From Rhizobium acidisoli (lineage in GTDB: Bacteria > Pseudomonadota > Alphaproteobacteria > Rhizobiales > Rhizobiaceae), in NCBI RefSeq assembly GCF_002531755.2, contig NZ_CP034998.1, forward strand, positions 2,356,001 to 2,420,000: a stretch of DNA of 64,000 nucleotides, written 5' to 3'. The notes beneath the pieces were generated by a model. It was not told the DNA's origin and searched no databases. It worked only from the letters and a program-made list of their open reading frames with translations. Position 1 is the stretch's first letter, and each line of letters begins with the position of its first letter. The translations under genes were made by a program, and so were the position numbers. Of this stretch, positions 54,128 through 61,995 are shown one piece after another.

Positions 54128-54286
54128 TCAAAACGACAGCGTCGCCGCACCTTGTCTGATTTCGGCATGCATGGCGCTGGCGCCGACGATGATGACGCCG
54201 TCGAGCATGTCTTCCTGCGTATAACCGCGCGATGTGACGCAGGGCGGGCAGGCCCAGATCGTGCCGCCGCGCTGCTGGGCCGCGTG
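54128..54286 (-). pseudogene. 5'-truncated DsrE-family gene
   Basis: The minus strand reads HAAQQRGGTIWACPPC, then SRGYTQEDMLDGVIIVGASA and ends MHAEIRQGAATLSF with a TGA. This is the C-terminal half of a DsrE/DsrF-like small sulfur-relay protein, with its conserved cysteine region. The N-terminal half is missing and the sequence switches to the AraC fragment at about 54285. DsrE and Blh are both sulfur-relay related. Confidence 0.72.
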
Positions 54287-54720
54287 CCGGCGGCGTCTCG
54301 ATGCTGCCGCGGCTGACGGAAATCATCTTCATCGAAATTCTGCGCCATCAGATCATGATGGCCGAGCCGCGCTCGGTCGGCTGGCTGGCAGCACTCGCCG
54401 ACCCCTCGCTTTCGCGCTGTCTTTCTCTCATTCACGACGATCCCGGGCGCAACTGGTCGCCGGAGGATCTGGCCACCGCTACCGGCCTGTCGCGCAGCGC
54501 CCTTGCCGACCGCTTCCAGGCCATGCTCTCGACCTTACCGATCCGCTATATGAGGGATTGGCGGCTCTATCTCGCAAGCGTCGCGCTCGCCACCTCAAGC
54601 CGGCCGATCGCAGCGATCGCCGACGAAGCCGGCTACGCCACCGAAGCCGCCTTCAACCGCGCCTTCTCCCGCGCCTTCGCCACCCCACCGGCCGCCTGGC
54701 GGGCGACGGCGCGGGAATAG
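54283..54720 (+). pseudogene. 5'-truncated AraC-family regulator (DNA-binding half)
   Basis: From about 54283 the plus strand reads RAGGVSMLPRLTEIIFIEIL and then a complete AraC DNA-binding domain (EDLATATGLSRSALADRF, AAIADEAGYATEAAFNRAF). Full-length AraC/cupin_6 proteins are about 300 residues; here only 139 follow the ATG at 54301, and the ligand-binding cupin is gone. The surviving part could still make a DNA-binding fragment. Confidence 0.75.
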
Positions 54721-54865
54721 GGGTTAAGACATCAATTCGACGGCATTCACCTAATCGGCAAAGATTTCCCGCTGCGATGAGTTGGGGCTGAGCGGCGCCA
54801 CGCAGAGTCTGGCCGTTGGTACGTCGCAGGACCTTCCGGTGACACGAGCCGCGACCTCCCTCCGC

Positions 54866-55010
54866 CCTCATCCTGAGGTGCCCCGAAGGGGCCTCGAAGG
54901 ACGAGGGCGGCCACCGGCGTCACCTCGTAATGGATGTGGTCTTAAGCGCCGAGCCACCCGCCCCCGTCCTTCGAGGCTTCGGCCTTTGGCCTGCGCACCT
55001 CAGGATGAGG
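54866..55010. repeat. Two dispersed palindromic repeats
   Basis: CCTCATCCTGAGGTGCCCCGA and partner at 54866-54907, and an inverted CCGTCCTTCGAGGCTTCGGCC unit at 54965-55010. They occupy the gap between the AraC fragment and the insertion sequence. Confidence 0.85.
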
Positions 55011-55093
55011 GCTGATCGGTGTGCCGTGCCGCTGGGGTAGGTTGACGCTGTGCCATGTATGCTATGCCAGTGGGCTCTAGGAGCTGTGGACAC

Positions 55094-55480
55094 TTATCTG
55101 AGCCATAGGATTGTTGCGGCCAGAGCGATCATGGCTTTGTAGTTTCGAACGGTTTTCTCATATCGTGTGGCGATGCGTCGAAACTGCTTGAGCTTCGAGA
55201 AGCAGCATTCGACGAGATAACGCTGAGCATAGAGTTGCTTGTCGAGTGGATACTTCTTGGCACGCGAGGGGTTGTTCGGGATGACCGCTTGCGCGCCCTT
55301 GTCGGCAATGCGTTTGCGTAGCCGGTCGCTGTCGTAGGCCGTATCGGCCATGACGACCTCGGCTGGCAGGTCTTCGATCAGGAGATCGGCTTGCGGTGCA
55401 TCGCCTTTCTGACCGGCGGTCAGAATGAAACGAACGGGACATCCAAGGCCACGCACGGCCATATGGATTTTGGTGCTCAA
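55094..55480 (-). CDS. Transposase, OrfB part
   Basis: 128 residues forming the C-terminal half of an IS5-type DDE transposase: the second aspartate in MADTAYDSD and the glutamate in VECCFSKLKQFRRIATRYEK. It overlaps OrfA by 4 bp and has no good start of its own; it is expected to be made as an OrfAB fusion through the AAAAAAG shift. Confidence 0.88.
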   Translation of the reverse strand: MSTKIHMAVRGLGCPVRFILTAGQKGDAPQADLLIEDLPAEVVMADTAYDSDRLRKRIADKGAQAVIPNNPSRAKKYPLDKQLYAQRYLVECCFSKLKQFRRIATRYEKTVRNYKAMIALAATILWLR

Positions 55481-55866
55481 GCCGCCGCGGGAACGGCCAA
55501 GGGCCTGATCTTCAGCCCCTTTTTTGCGCCGGAGGCGTGCTGGTGGGCGCGAATAATAGTGCTGTCGACGATCAGATATTCGAAGTCGGTATCCTCCGAC
55601 ATCGCCTCAAAGACACGCCACCAGACACCCTTTTGGCTCCAGCGGCTGAAGCGGCGAAACACGCTGTTCCAATCACCGAACACCTCCGGCAGATCGCGCC
55701 AGGGCGAACCCGTCCGCACGATCCACAAGACCGCTTCCACAAACATGCGATTGTCACGTCCAGATGAACCGCGCGTGCGATCGTCGCCAATGATATGGCG
55801 AGACATCCGCTCCCACTGGTCATCGCGAAGAATGAGACGATCTAAAACACCCATGACTGCCTCCAA
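55477..55866 (-). CDS. Transposase, OrfA part
   Basis: 129 residues forming the N-terminal half of the IS5/IS427-type transposase, with DUF4096-like start (LILRDDQWERMSRHI) and the first aspartate in IVDSTIIRAHQHASGAKKG. The slippery A AAA AAG heptamer lies in the GAKKG codons; a -1 shift there joins it to GAEDQALGRSRGGLSTK in OrfB. Confidence 0.88.
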   Translation of the reverse strand: MEAVMGVLDRLILRDDQWERMSRHIIGDDRTRGSSGRDNRMFVEAVLWIVRTGSPWRDLPEVFGDWNSVFRRFSRWSQKGVWWRVFEAMSEDTDFEYLIVDSTIIRAHQHASGAKKGLKIRPLAVPAAA

Positions 55867-55923
55867 AAGACAGTCTTGAATCTGATTTGCTCACCTTTGG
55901 GAATCCCAAGAGTCCACGACTCC

Positions 55924-56039
55924 TAGAGCATGATGCCGAAAAGTGTGCGCGGTTTTCGGGCGACATCATGCTCTAACTCTTTAATTTAGAACAGGATTCA
56001 GATTTTAGGCCAACCGGGCCTAAAATCATCCTGTTCTAA
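55924..56039. repeat. Rhizobial mosaic element with two palindromes
   Basis: First palindrome TAGAGCATGATG with its complement CATCATGCTCTA (55924-55975); second TAGAACAGGAT with ATCCTGTTCTA (55987-56039). Size and two-palindrome layout fit the RIME-type elements described from Rhizobium. Confidence 0.75.
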
Positions 56040-56085
56040 CCTGCCGATCAGCTCTCCGGTAAGTCGCGCCGCGCCCTCTCTCCGC

Positions 56086-56127
56086 CCTCATCCTGAGGTG
56101 CCCCGAAGGGGCCTCGAAGGACGAGGG
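56086..56127. repeat. Dispersed palindromic repeat overlapping the acetolactate synthase 3' end
   Basis: CCTCATCCTGAGGTGCCCCGA and complementary half. The stop codon of the acetolactate synthase gene (at 56088-56090) lies inside it, so the last residues of that protein are repeat-encoded. Confidence 0.85.
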
Positions 56128-57809
56128 TGGCCACCGGCGGTTGCCCCGCCCGCCCCGATCGTCGGCAGGCGATCGGCGAGTTCGGCGACGCGGCAATCGA
56201 ACAGAACAGGCATGTTCACCTCGATCATCTCCAGGATCGCATCGTCGAGTTCGGCCGGCCTCTCGCAGCGAATGCCGTGTCCGCCATAGGCTTCCGCCAG
56301 TTTGACGAAATCCGGATTTCCGTGCTGCCGAACCGCTCCCTGATCGCCATTATTGAGAATGAAGATCTTGATCGGCGCGTTGTGCTGCACGGCGGCCGAC
56401 ATTTCCTTCATGGTCATCTGCACGGAGGCATCCCCGGCTATGTCGATGACGAGGCTGCCGGGATTGGCGATCTGCACGCCGAGCGCGGCAGGCAGCCCGT
56501 ATCCCATCGTCCCCAGGCCGCCTGATATCATCCAGCGGTTCGGCTGCTCGAAGCCGTAATATTGCGCCGCCCAGATCTGATGCCGGCCGACCTCCGTCGT
56601 GATGTAGGTATCCCGCTCCTTCGTCAGTTCGTAAAGCCGCTCGATGGCATATTGCGGCATGATGACGTCCTCGCGCATCGCATAGGAAAACGATCGCCGT
56701 GCGCGCCAGCCCGCAATCATGCTCCACCACTCGGCCAATCTCGCCCGGTCCGGCGCCCGCGGCAGCGCCCGCCAAAGACGAACGAGCTCGGCAAGCACGT
56801 CGCCCGCATCGCCCCGGATGCCGATATCTGCACGCATGGCCTTGTTGAGCGAGGCAGCGTCGATATCGATCTGAATCTTCCGGGAATTCGGTGAGAAGCC
56901 ATCGACGCCGGCGGCGAGCCCGCCGTCGAAGCGTGCCCCGATGCAGAGCATAAGGTCGCAGTCGTGCATTGCCATATTGGCCTCATGGGAGCCGTGAAGC
57001 CCGGCCATCTTCAGCCAGTTCGGACTGGAAGCCGGATAGGCGCCGAGCCCCATCAGCGTCGACGTGACGGGAAAGCCGGTGAGATCGACCAGCTCGCGCA
57101 GCCGATTTACCGCTTCGGGGCCGGAATTGATGACGCCGCCGCCCACGCAGATAACCGGCCTGCGTGCCGTTGCCATCAGAGCGATCGCAGCTTCGCTCTC
57201 CCTGCCGGCGCAGCGGTTGTCCGGCTGGTAGCTTAGTCTCGGGGTGACAGCCTCAGGCGGTGCATAACTGCCGCTTGCAAACAGCACGTCTTTGGGCATG
57301 TCGACCAGAACGGGTCCGGGCCGGCCTGACCCGGCGATGCGAAAGGCCTCGTGGATGACCGCCGCGAGTTCATTGACGTCGTTGACCCGCCGATTGTGTT
57401 TCGTGCAGGCCCGGGTGATGCCGACGGTATCGCATTCCTGAAACGCATCGGACCCGATCAGCGTCGTCGGCACCTGGCCGGACAGGCAGACGAGCGGCAC
57501 GGAATCCATCAAGGCATCCTGAAGCGGCGTAATCGCGTTGGTAACGCCGGGTCCAGAGGTCACCAGCATGACGCCGACCTTGCCCGTCGAGCGGGCGTAG
57601 CCCTCGGCGGCATGGCCGGCTCCCTGTTCATGGCGGACCAGAATGTGTCTGATGTCTTCCTGCTGGAAAAGCTCGTCGTAGATCGGCAGCACGGCTGCGC
57701 CGGGATAGCCGAATATATGCTTGACGCCGTTGTCTCTCAGCGCTTGGAGAACGATTTCCGCGCCGGTCATCTGGGCGCGCGGGGTGTCGATGGAATGACG
57801 GGATCTCAT
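56088..57809 (-). CDS. ilvB: Acetolactate synthase large subunit
   Basis: A 573-residue thiamine-diphosphate enzyme (acetohydroxyacid synthase, first common step of valine, leucine and isoleucine synthesis). It has the PYR domain (GAEIVLQALRDNGVKHIFGYPGA with the catalytic-type glutamate region RHEQGAGHAAEGYAR), the central domain, and the PP domain with GDASVQMTMKE and NNGDQGAVRQ. After RVAELADRL the normal ending is replaced by a Gly/Pro/Arg-rich tail encoded by a dispersed repeat. No small-subunit gene is adjacent. A leader peptide and attenuator lie upstream. The symbol could equally be ilvG or ilvI. Confidence 0.92.
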   Translation of the reverse strand: MRSRHSIDTPRAQMTGAEIVLQALRDNGVKHIFGYPGAAVLPIYDELFQQEDIRHILVRHEQGAGHAAEGYARSTGKVGVMLVTSGPGVTNAITPLQDALMDSVPLVCLSGQVPTTLIGSDAFQECDTVGITRACTKHNRRVNDVNELAAVIHEAFRIAGSGRPGPVLVDMPKDVLFASGSYAPPEAVTPRLSYQPDNRCAGRESEAAIALMATARRPVICVGGGVINSGPEAVNRLRELVDLTGFPVTSTLMGLGAYPASSPNWLKMAGLHGSHEANMAMHDCDLMLCIGARFDGGLAAGVDGFSPNSRKIQIDIDAASLNKAMRADIGIRGDAGDVLAELVRLWRALPRAPDRARLAEWWSMIAGWRARRSFSYAMREDVIMPQYAIERLYELTKERDTYITTEVGRHQIWAAQYYGFEQPNRWMISGGLGTMGYGLPAALGVQIANPGSLVIDIAGDASVQMTMKEMSAAVQHNAPIKIFILNNGDQGAVRQHGNPDFVKLAEAYGGHGIRCERPAELDDAILEMIEVNMPVLFDCRVAELADRLPTIGAGGATAGGHPRPSRPLRGTSG

Positions 57810-57880
57810 GGTTCCGTTCCTTGATCAGTATGACGATGTGTGGAAAGTCCGACGAGGCGCGCGCCCCGGATTCAGGGCAT

Positions 57881-57904
57881 AAAAAAAGGCCCCGTCAGGA
57901 GCCT
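57881..57904 (-). terminator. Attenuator terminator of the acetolactate synthase gene
   Basis: On the minus strand AGGCTCC, loop TGAC, GGGGCCT form a perfect 7-bp stem (with one G-T pair) at 57887-57904, followed by seven T residues (57881-57887). It lies between the leader peptide and the structural gene. Confidence 0.85.
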
Positions 57905-57911
57905 GCTTACC

Positions 57912-57958
57912 GCGCATGGGTGCTTTCGCCGGATGGTTATACCATCCTGCCCATGCGC
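57912..57958 (-). promoter_or_regulatory. Leader stem-loop of the ilv attenuator
   Basis: GCGCATGGG and CCCATGCGC (plus-strand 57912-57920 and 57950-57958) pair over nine bases, with an inner GGATGG/CCATCC stem (57931-57936 and 57942-57947). The left arm overlaps the end of the leader peptide reading frame, so ribosome position would disturb it, as in attenuation. Confidence 0.7.
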
Positions 57959-57993
57959 CCGATCACCACTGCCAGAACCATTGCGATCTTCAT
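57937..57993 (-). CDS. Branched-chain leader peptide
   Basis: An 18-residue peptide MKIAMVLAVVIGRMGRMV just upstream of the attenuator. Nine of the residues 3-18 are Val, Ile, Leu or Met, and VLAVVI gives consecutive branched-chain codons where ribosomes would stall in starvation. No strong ribosome site is visible, which fits a weakly translated leader. Confidence 0.7.
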   Translation of the reverse strand: MKIAMVLAVVIGRMGRMV

Positions 57994-58137
57994 GGCGTCA
58001 CAGCTAAAGCCAAATCGGGCCGCCGTCAATGCTTGCGGAGGCGGCGGCGGCCTTCCGCAATCTACAAACCGCCCGCCAGAGAACGGCGGACGGTTGCAAT
58101 GTCGTGCGGCGTCCCGGCTATGCCAGGATATTCAAGT

Positions 58138-58404
58138 CTAGTTCTGGCCCTGCAGGCGATCCATCACCTGGAGCAGCAGGTCGGCGCAGGCCTTCATCGG
58201 TTCGTCCTCGGCGCATTTCAGATCGATCCTGGTATCGCCGTCCTCGATCCGGAAATGGGCGGCCTTGGACGGCGGGGGTGGTGGCGGGCGATGGCCACGG
58301 AAACCACGAAAGCCTCTGTCGTCACGGAAGCCCATGTCGTCTCTCGAACGATGCCACCGATCATCGGGGCGATCTCCCGGCCGCGCATCCGGCTCGCCCA
58401 TCAT
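58138..58404 (-). CDS. C-terminal part of proline-rich exported protein (second frame)
   Basis: An 88-residue frame starting MMGEPDARPGDRPDDRWHRS, with a Phe/Arg-rich segment (GFRDDRGFRGFRGHR), a Pro run and an ordered C-terminus SKAAHFRIEDGDTRIDL and onward to LLLQVMDRLQGQN. It overlaps the upstream frame by 4 bp (ATGA). The absence of an export signal suggests it is the continuation of the upstream frame after an indel. Confidence 0.65.
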   Translation of the reverse strand: MMGEPDARPGDRPDDRWHRSRDDMGFRDDRGFRGFRGHRPPPPPPSKAAHFRIEDGDTRIDLKCAEDEPMKACADLLLQVMDRLQGQN

Positions 58405-58577
58405 CCGCTCGTCATCGGCGAAGCAGACGGATTCGGTGGCGGAGGAGGTGGCGGTGGCGAGGCCGGGTCGACCGCAGCGGGTGGGGTCGCGGCGGGCGGC
58501 GGGGTGGGCGGTTGTTGAGCGAAGGCGGCACCGGCGAGTGCGGCAAGAGCAAGGCCTGATAAGAGAAATCTTTGCAT
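58401..58577 (-). CDS. N-terminal part of proline-rich exported protein (first frame)
   Basis: 58 residues: a clear signal peptide (MQRFLLSGLALAALAGAAFA) followed by a proline-rich stretch (QQPPTPPPAA and PASPPPPPPPP) and a short end. AAGGAA precedes the ATG at 58577. It stops at 58401-58403, where the second frame starts. The CCGCCACC repeats in between are a plausible site of slippage. Confidence 0.65.
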   Translation of the reverse strand: MQRFLLSGLALAALAGAAFAQQPPTPPPAATPPAAVDPASPPPPPPPPNPSASPMTSG

Positions 58578-58649
58578 GGGAATTGTTCCTTTGCCGGAAT
58601 TGAGAAGCACGTCTGTAAACACCGCAGCGCGGCTATGGTTCATGGCCCG

Positions 58650-59138
58650 TCAAGGCCTGTGATCGAAATCCTCGAATCGTCTATGCGGCGGACCTTTCGG
58701 CGGCCGCAGCGCTTCGGTTCGTCCGTCCTGGCGAACGAGGTAGCTCGCTTGCACGAAGCCGTCGTCGAAGCGTCCCTGGACGGTGACGGCTTCGTCACGG
58801 CTAACGAGAGTGCCGCCCTCGCCGGCTCGGCCGGCTTCAACAAGCGCCTTGCCGCTGTCATCCTGCAGCACGAACTTATTGCCGTAGATCTCGGCGACCT
58901 TGCCCTTGATCGTCACGAGGCTCGATGCAGGCATGGCCGAAATCGCCACCGGCGTCAGCGGCGCCATTTCCGGCGTGGGACGCATCATCTTGACAGCACC
59001 GGCGCCCCCGGCAGCCCCGATGACCAGCGCCACGGCGGCGGCGATGATGGGAAGCGCCAGCCGACGCCGGCGCTGTCCTGGCGGGACGGGCATGGCTGCG
59101 CCCTCGGTCTGCACGTTGTCATGGTCTTCATTCGGCAT
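58650..59138 (-). CDS. Membrane-anchored OB-fold-like protein
   Basis: A 162-residue protein with a cytoplasmic basic leader (GQRRRRLALPIIAAAVALVIG gives one transmembrane helix at about 25-50) and an external beta domain: VTIKGKVAEIYGNKFVLQD, ALVEAGRAGEGGTLV, EAVTVQGRFDDGFVQASYL. The pattern resembles bacterial OB-fold (BOF/YgiW-like) proteins. It is divergent from the two-component genes, which may control it. Confidence 0.7.
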   Translation of the reverse strand: MPNEDHDNVQTEGAAMPVPPGQRRRRLALPIIAAAVALVIGAAGGAGAVKMMRPTPEMAPLTPVAISAMPASSLVTIKGKVAEIYGNKFVLQDDSGKALVEAGRAGEGGTLVSRDEAVTVQGRFDDGFVQASYLVRQDGRTEALRPPKGPPHRRFEDFDHRP

Positions 59139-59286
59139 ATATCTGCTCCTTGCATCAGTCGCTGCCGCACTCTAGCCGCCCCATCCCCTCGCCCGCCTGA
59201 ACCTCTTCGTTCAGATTGAGTTAAGCTCGGCCCGATAGTTTTGGCCCGTCCCCGGAGATGCCCAGCCTTGAGGAAAGCCCTGCCCC

Positions 59287-59955
59287 ATGCGCGTATTGCT
59301 CGTCGAAGATGACGAAGACCTCAGCGGCAGGATCGCCGCCGTGCTGCGATCGGAAAACTTCGTGGTCGATATCGCTCGCAACGGCGAGGACGCTCTCCAT
59401 GCAGGCCTGACAGAACTCTTCGATGTCGCGATCCTTGACCTCGGACTGCCGAAGATCGATGGCGTCAGCGTGCTGAAGGAGTGGCGCGAGGGCAGCCGCA
59501 ACCTGCCGGTTCTGGTGCTGACGGCGCGCGACGGCTGGCCGGACAAGGTCGCAAGCTTCAAGGCCGGCGCCGATGATTTCCTCGCCAAGCCCTTCAAGGT
59601 GGAAGAACTGGTGTTGCGCCTGCGCGCCCTGGTGCGCCGGGCGGCCGGCCACGCCGCCGCGCGGCTGACCTGCGGTGCGCTGGTCTTCGATGCCCAGCTC
59701 GGCACCTTCGAACTCGACGGCCTGCCGCTGAAGTTGACGGCGCTGGAATGGCGGGTGCTCTCCTGCCTGATGCTGCGCAAGGAGATAATCGTCGACCGGC
59801 GGGAGCTGACCGAGCGCGTCTATGACGGCGATGCCGAGGTCGACTCCAATTCCATCGAAGTGATCATCGCCCGGCTGCGCAAGAAGCTCGGGGGCGACCG
59901 CATCGAGACCGTGCGAGGCCGAGGCTATATGCTGACGGCGGCAGCGGCGCCATGA
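59287..59955 (+). CDS. OmpR-family response regulator
   Basis: A 222-residue regulator. The receiver domain shows acidic pocket D8-D9, phospho-acceptor D51 (AILDLGLPKIDG) and K101 (FLAKPF). The C-terminal winged helix (LPLKLTALEWRVLSCLMLRKEI, NSIEVIIARLRKKLGGDRIETVRGRGY) is of the OmpR/PhoB type, close to PhoP/FeuP/QseB. It overlaps the kinase gene by 4 bp (ATGA). Confidence 0.94.
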   Translation: MRVLLVEDDEDLSGRIAAVLRSENFVVDIARNGEDALHAGLTELFDVAILDLGLPKIDGVSVLKEWREGSRNLPVLVLTARDGWPDKVASFKAGADDFLAKPFKVEELVLRLRALVRRAAGHAAARLTCGALVFDAQLGTFELDGLPLKLTALEWRVLSCLMLRKEIIVDRRELTERVYDGDAEVDSNSIEVIIARLRKKLGGDRIETVRGRGYMLTAAAAP

Positions 59956-61322
59956 AGGCACCGTTGTTCAAGCCGAGATCGATCGCCGGCCGGCTGCTGA
60001 TGTTCTCGGGCATCTTCGTGACGCTGGCTCTCGTTGTGGCCGCGATCGTGCTCTGGCTGGCGCTGAAGACTGTGGTGCGCGAGCAGGTCGATCAGCGTCT
60101 CGACACCCAGATCGGCGCCCTTGCCGGCGCCGTGACGCGCGACGCGGCGGGAAGGATTGCTCTCTCCGCGCCGCTCGATGCACCGCCCTTCGATCGCCCC
60201 TCCTCCGGTTGGTATTGGCAGATCGACGATGGAGAGCAACGCCTGACCTCCCGCTCCCTGATGAACGGCACGATCGATGCGCCGCCGCCACGGCAGGATC
60301 TGCGCCATATGCTGATGGGCATGCCGACATCCGGCACGGGCGGCGATCGTGGAAGAGGGCCGCTTTACCTTCGCCAAGCCGTCCGCAGCATTGACGGCAT
60401 GACGCTGACGATCACCGCGACTGCGCCGATGATCGCCCTTGTCGGCCCGGCGCTACGCGCGCTCTTCTGGCTGGTTCCCTGCATGCTGCTGCTGGGGCTT
60501 GTGCTGATGGCGGGCACCCTCTGGCAAATCCGCTTTGGCTTGCGGCCACTGACATCCATGGCGGCCAATATCGACGCCATCAACCGGGGAGAACGCGCCC
60601 GCCTGCCGGAGGAAGCAAGCGCCGAGCTTGCGCCGCTGTCGTTGAAAACCAATGCACTGCTGGCCGCCAGCGACGAGCGGCTCGCGGCAACACGCATGCA
60701 GTTCGCAAACCTCGCCCATGGCCTCAAGACGCCGGTGGCGAGTCTGCTGCTGGCGCTCGACGAGCAAAACGATCCCAAGGGCGCATTGCGGGGCCTGGCC
60801 GCCCGGATCGACAACAGGATCAAGCACCACCTCGCCGCCGCCCGCCGGGTGATGGCCTCGTCGAACAATGTTGCCAGCACCGATCTGGCGGCCTCAGTCG
60901 CCGATCTGCATCGGGCGATTGGTCAGATCTACGCCGAGCGCAGCATTGCCTTCGACACCGACATCGCCGACCGCCTGTGCGTCGCCTGCGACGAAAGCGA
61001 TGTCGAGGAAATGCTCGGGAACCTGATCGACAACGCCTTCAAATGGGCCACCTCGCGCGTCATCGTCCGCGCCCGCCGCGACGGCCCGACCGCCCGGATC
61101 ATAATTGAAGACGACGGCCGGGGGATATCGCCGGATCGGCTAGATGCAGTGCTGCTGCCTGGTGTGCGGGAAGACGAACATGTGCCGGGTAACGGGTTTG
61201 GTCTGAGTATCGTAAGCGAGCTGGCGGGGTTGTATGGGGGGTCACTGGCGCTGGAGGCGAATGGGGCGGTGGGGTTGCGAAGTGTATTGTGTTTGCCGAT
61301 GGCGGTGGGGTCGGGGCGGTAG
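59952..61322 (+). CDS. Sensor histidine kinase, PhoQ-like
   Basis: A 456-residue kinase with two transmembrane helices (about 15-40 and 165-190) flanking a roughly 120-residue periplasmic sensor, a HAMP region, the phospho-acceptor H256 in FANLAHGLKTPVASLL and an ATPase domain (NLIDNAFKWA, EDDGRGISPDRL, GNGFGLSIVSELAGLYGG). The AHGLKTP form places it with PhoQ/FeuQ-type kinases. It pairs with the upstream response regulator. Confidence 0.94.
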   Translation: MKAPLFKPRSIAGRLLMFSGIFVTLALVVAAIVLWLALKTVVREQVDQRLDTQIGALAGAVTRDAAGRIALSAPLDAPPFDRPSSGWYWQIDDGEQRLTSRSLMNGTIDAPPPRQDLRHMLMGMPTSGTGGDRGRGPLYLRQAVRSIDGMTLTITATAPMIALVGPALRALFWLVPCMLLLGLVLMAGTLWQIRFGLRPLTSMAANIDAINRGERARLPEEASAELAPLSLKTNALLAASDERLAATRMQFANLAHGLKTPVASLLLALDEQNDPKGALRGLAARIDNRIKHHLAAARRVMASSNNVASTDLAASVADLHRAIGQIYAERSIAFDTDIADRLCVACDESDVEEMLGNLIDNAFKWATSRVIVRARRDGPTARIIIEDDGRGISPDRLDAVLLPGVREDEHVPGNGFGLSIVSELAGLYGGSLALEANGAVGLRSVLCLPMAVGSGR

Positions 61323-61373
61323 GCGTCCAGCCGGCAGCAATTCTCATGAACCGGACGACGCCTGAGGACGGTG

Positions 61374-61829
61374 TTATTGTTGGCCGTCTTTCGGACCCTT
61401 TATGTAATCACAGATTGACGTGAAATAGAGAGTTTGTCCGGCATGTTCGGCTTTTGATAAGCCGAATTCGACGACGAATTTCTTGTCGCTGTAGTTAATC
61501 GCTGAAGCGAGGAACTCTCCTAAACGACCGCAATCTCCCATACCGGAACCCGTATACATCGACAGGTTTTTGCCCTTGAAGGTTCCCTTCAGCACTTTCT
61601 GGATCTCAAATTCGCCACGCGTCATCCGTATTGTTTCGCCGTCCGATCCGCCACCCGGCACCTCGACACCGTAAGTCACCAGCTTCATGCGGCCTCTTAC
61701 GACCAAATCGGAACTAGCGAAGCTTTCTTTCGTGGACATCTCTTTGCAACTACAGGCGGATGCTTGCGTGTCCGACAGCGCCAGCAAAGCCGAGGCGGCA
61801 ATCAAAACTGCGACACGATATGAATTCAT
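61374..61829 (-). CDS. Secreted TIMP/NTR-like protein
   Basis: A 151-residue exported protein. A signal peptide (MNSYRVAVLIAASALLALS, cleavage after AS at about residue 24) leaves a mature N-terminus ACSCKE, the start pattern of netrin/TIMP-like domains, followed by SFASSDLVVRGRMKLV and strands FEIQKVLKGTFKGKNLSMY with further cysteines (MGDCGRL, SICDYIKG). Role in bacteria unknown. Convergent with the kinase gene. Confidence 0.75.
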   Translation of the reverse strand: MNSYRVAVLIAASALLALSDTQASACSCKEMSTKESFASSDLVVRGRMKLVTYGVEVPGGGSDGETIRMTRGEFEIQKVLKGTFKGKNLSMYTGSGMGDCGRLGEFLASAINYSDKKFVVEFGLSKAEHAGQTLYFTSICDYIKGPKDGQQ

Positions 61830-61995
61830 GGAAATCCCCATCGACATCACGTATGCGAATCAATTCATAGCATGACTACAGATCGGTTTAGAATGATGGA
61901 TGACCGTCTTGCACGTGGCCAGAGGTTGCCGGAAAGCCCGACAAGTGCACGCCACCATCCGTTGCGTAATTGATGACGAAATGAGATAACCGCAA
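61830..61995. other. Intergenic region
   Basis: Lower-GC stretch between two minus-strand genes. No ribosome sites or strong hairpins recognised. Confidence 0.4.

Larger units (their letters stand above)
55077..55926. mobile_element. IS5-family (IS427-like) insertion sequence
   Basis: About 850 bp including flanking CTAG at 55077-55080 and 55923-55926 (target duplication). Terminal inverted repeats start CTAGGAG, two variable bases, GTGGAC on each side. It carries two overlapping transposase frames joined by a -1 slippery site. The insertion split CTAG at the edge of the mosaic repeat at 55924. Confidence 0.85.

Noticed and set aside
57810..58137. T-box or amino-acid riboswitch before the acetolactate synthase gene
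   Set aside because: The leader is explained by a peptide attenuator; no T-box or aptamer consensus was seen.
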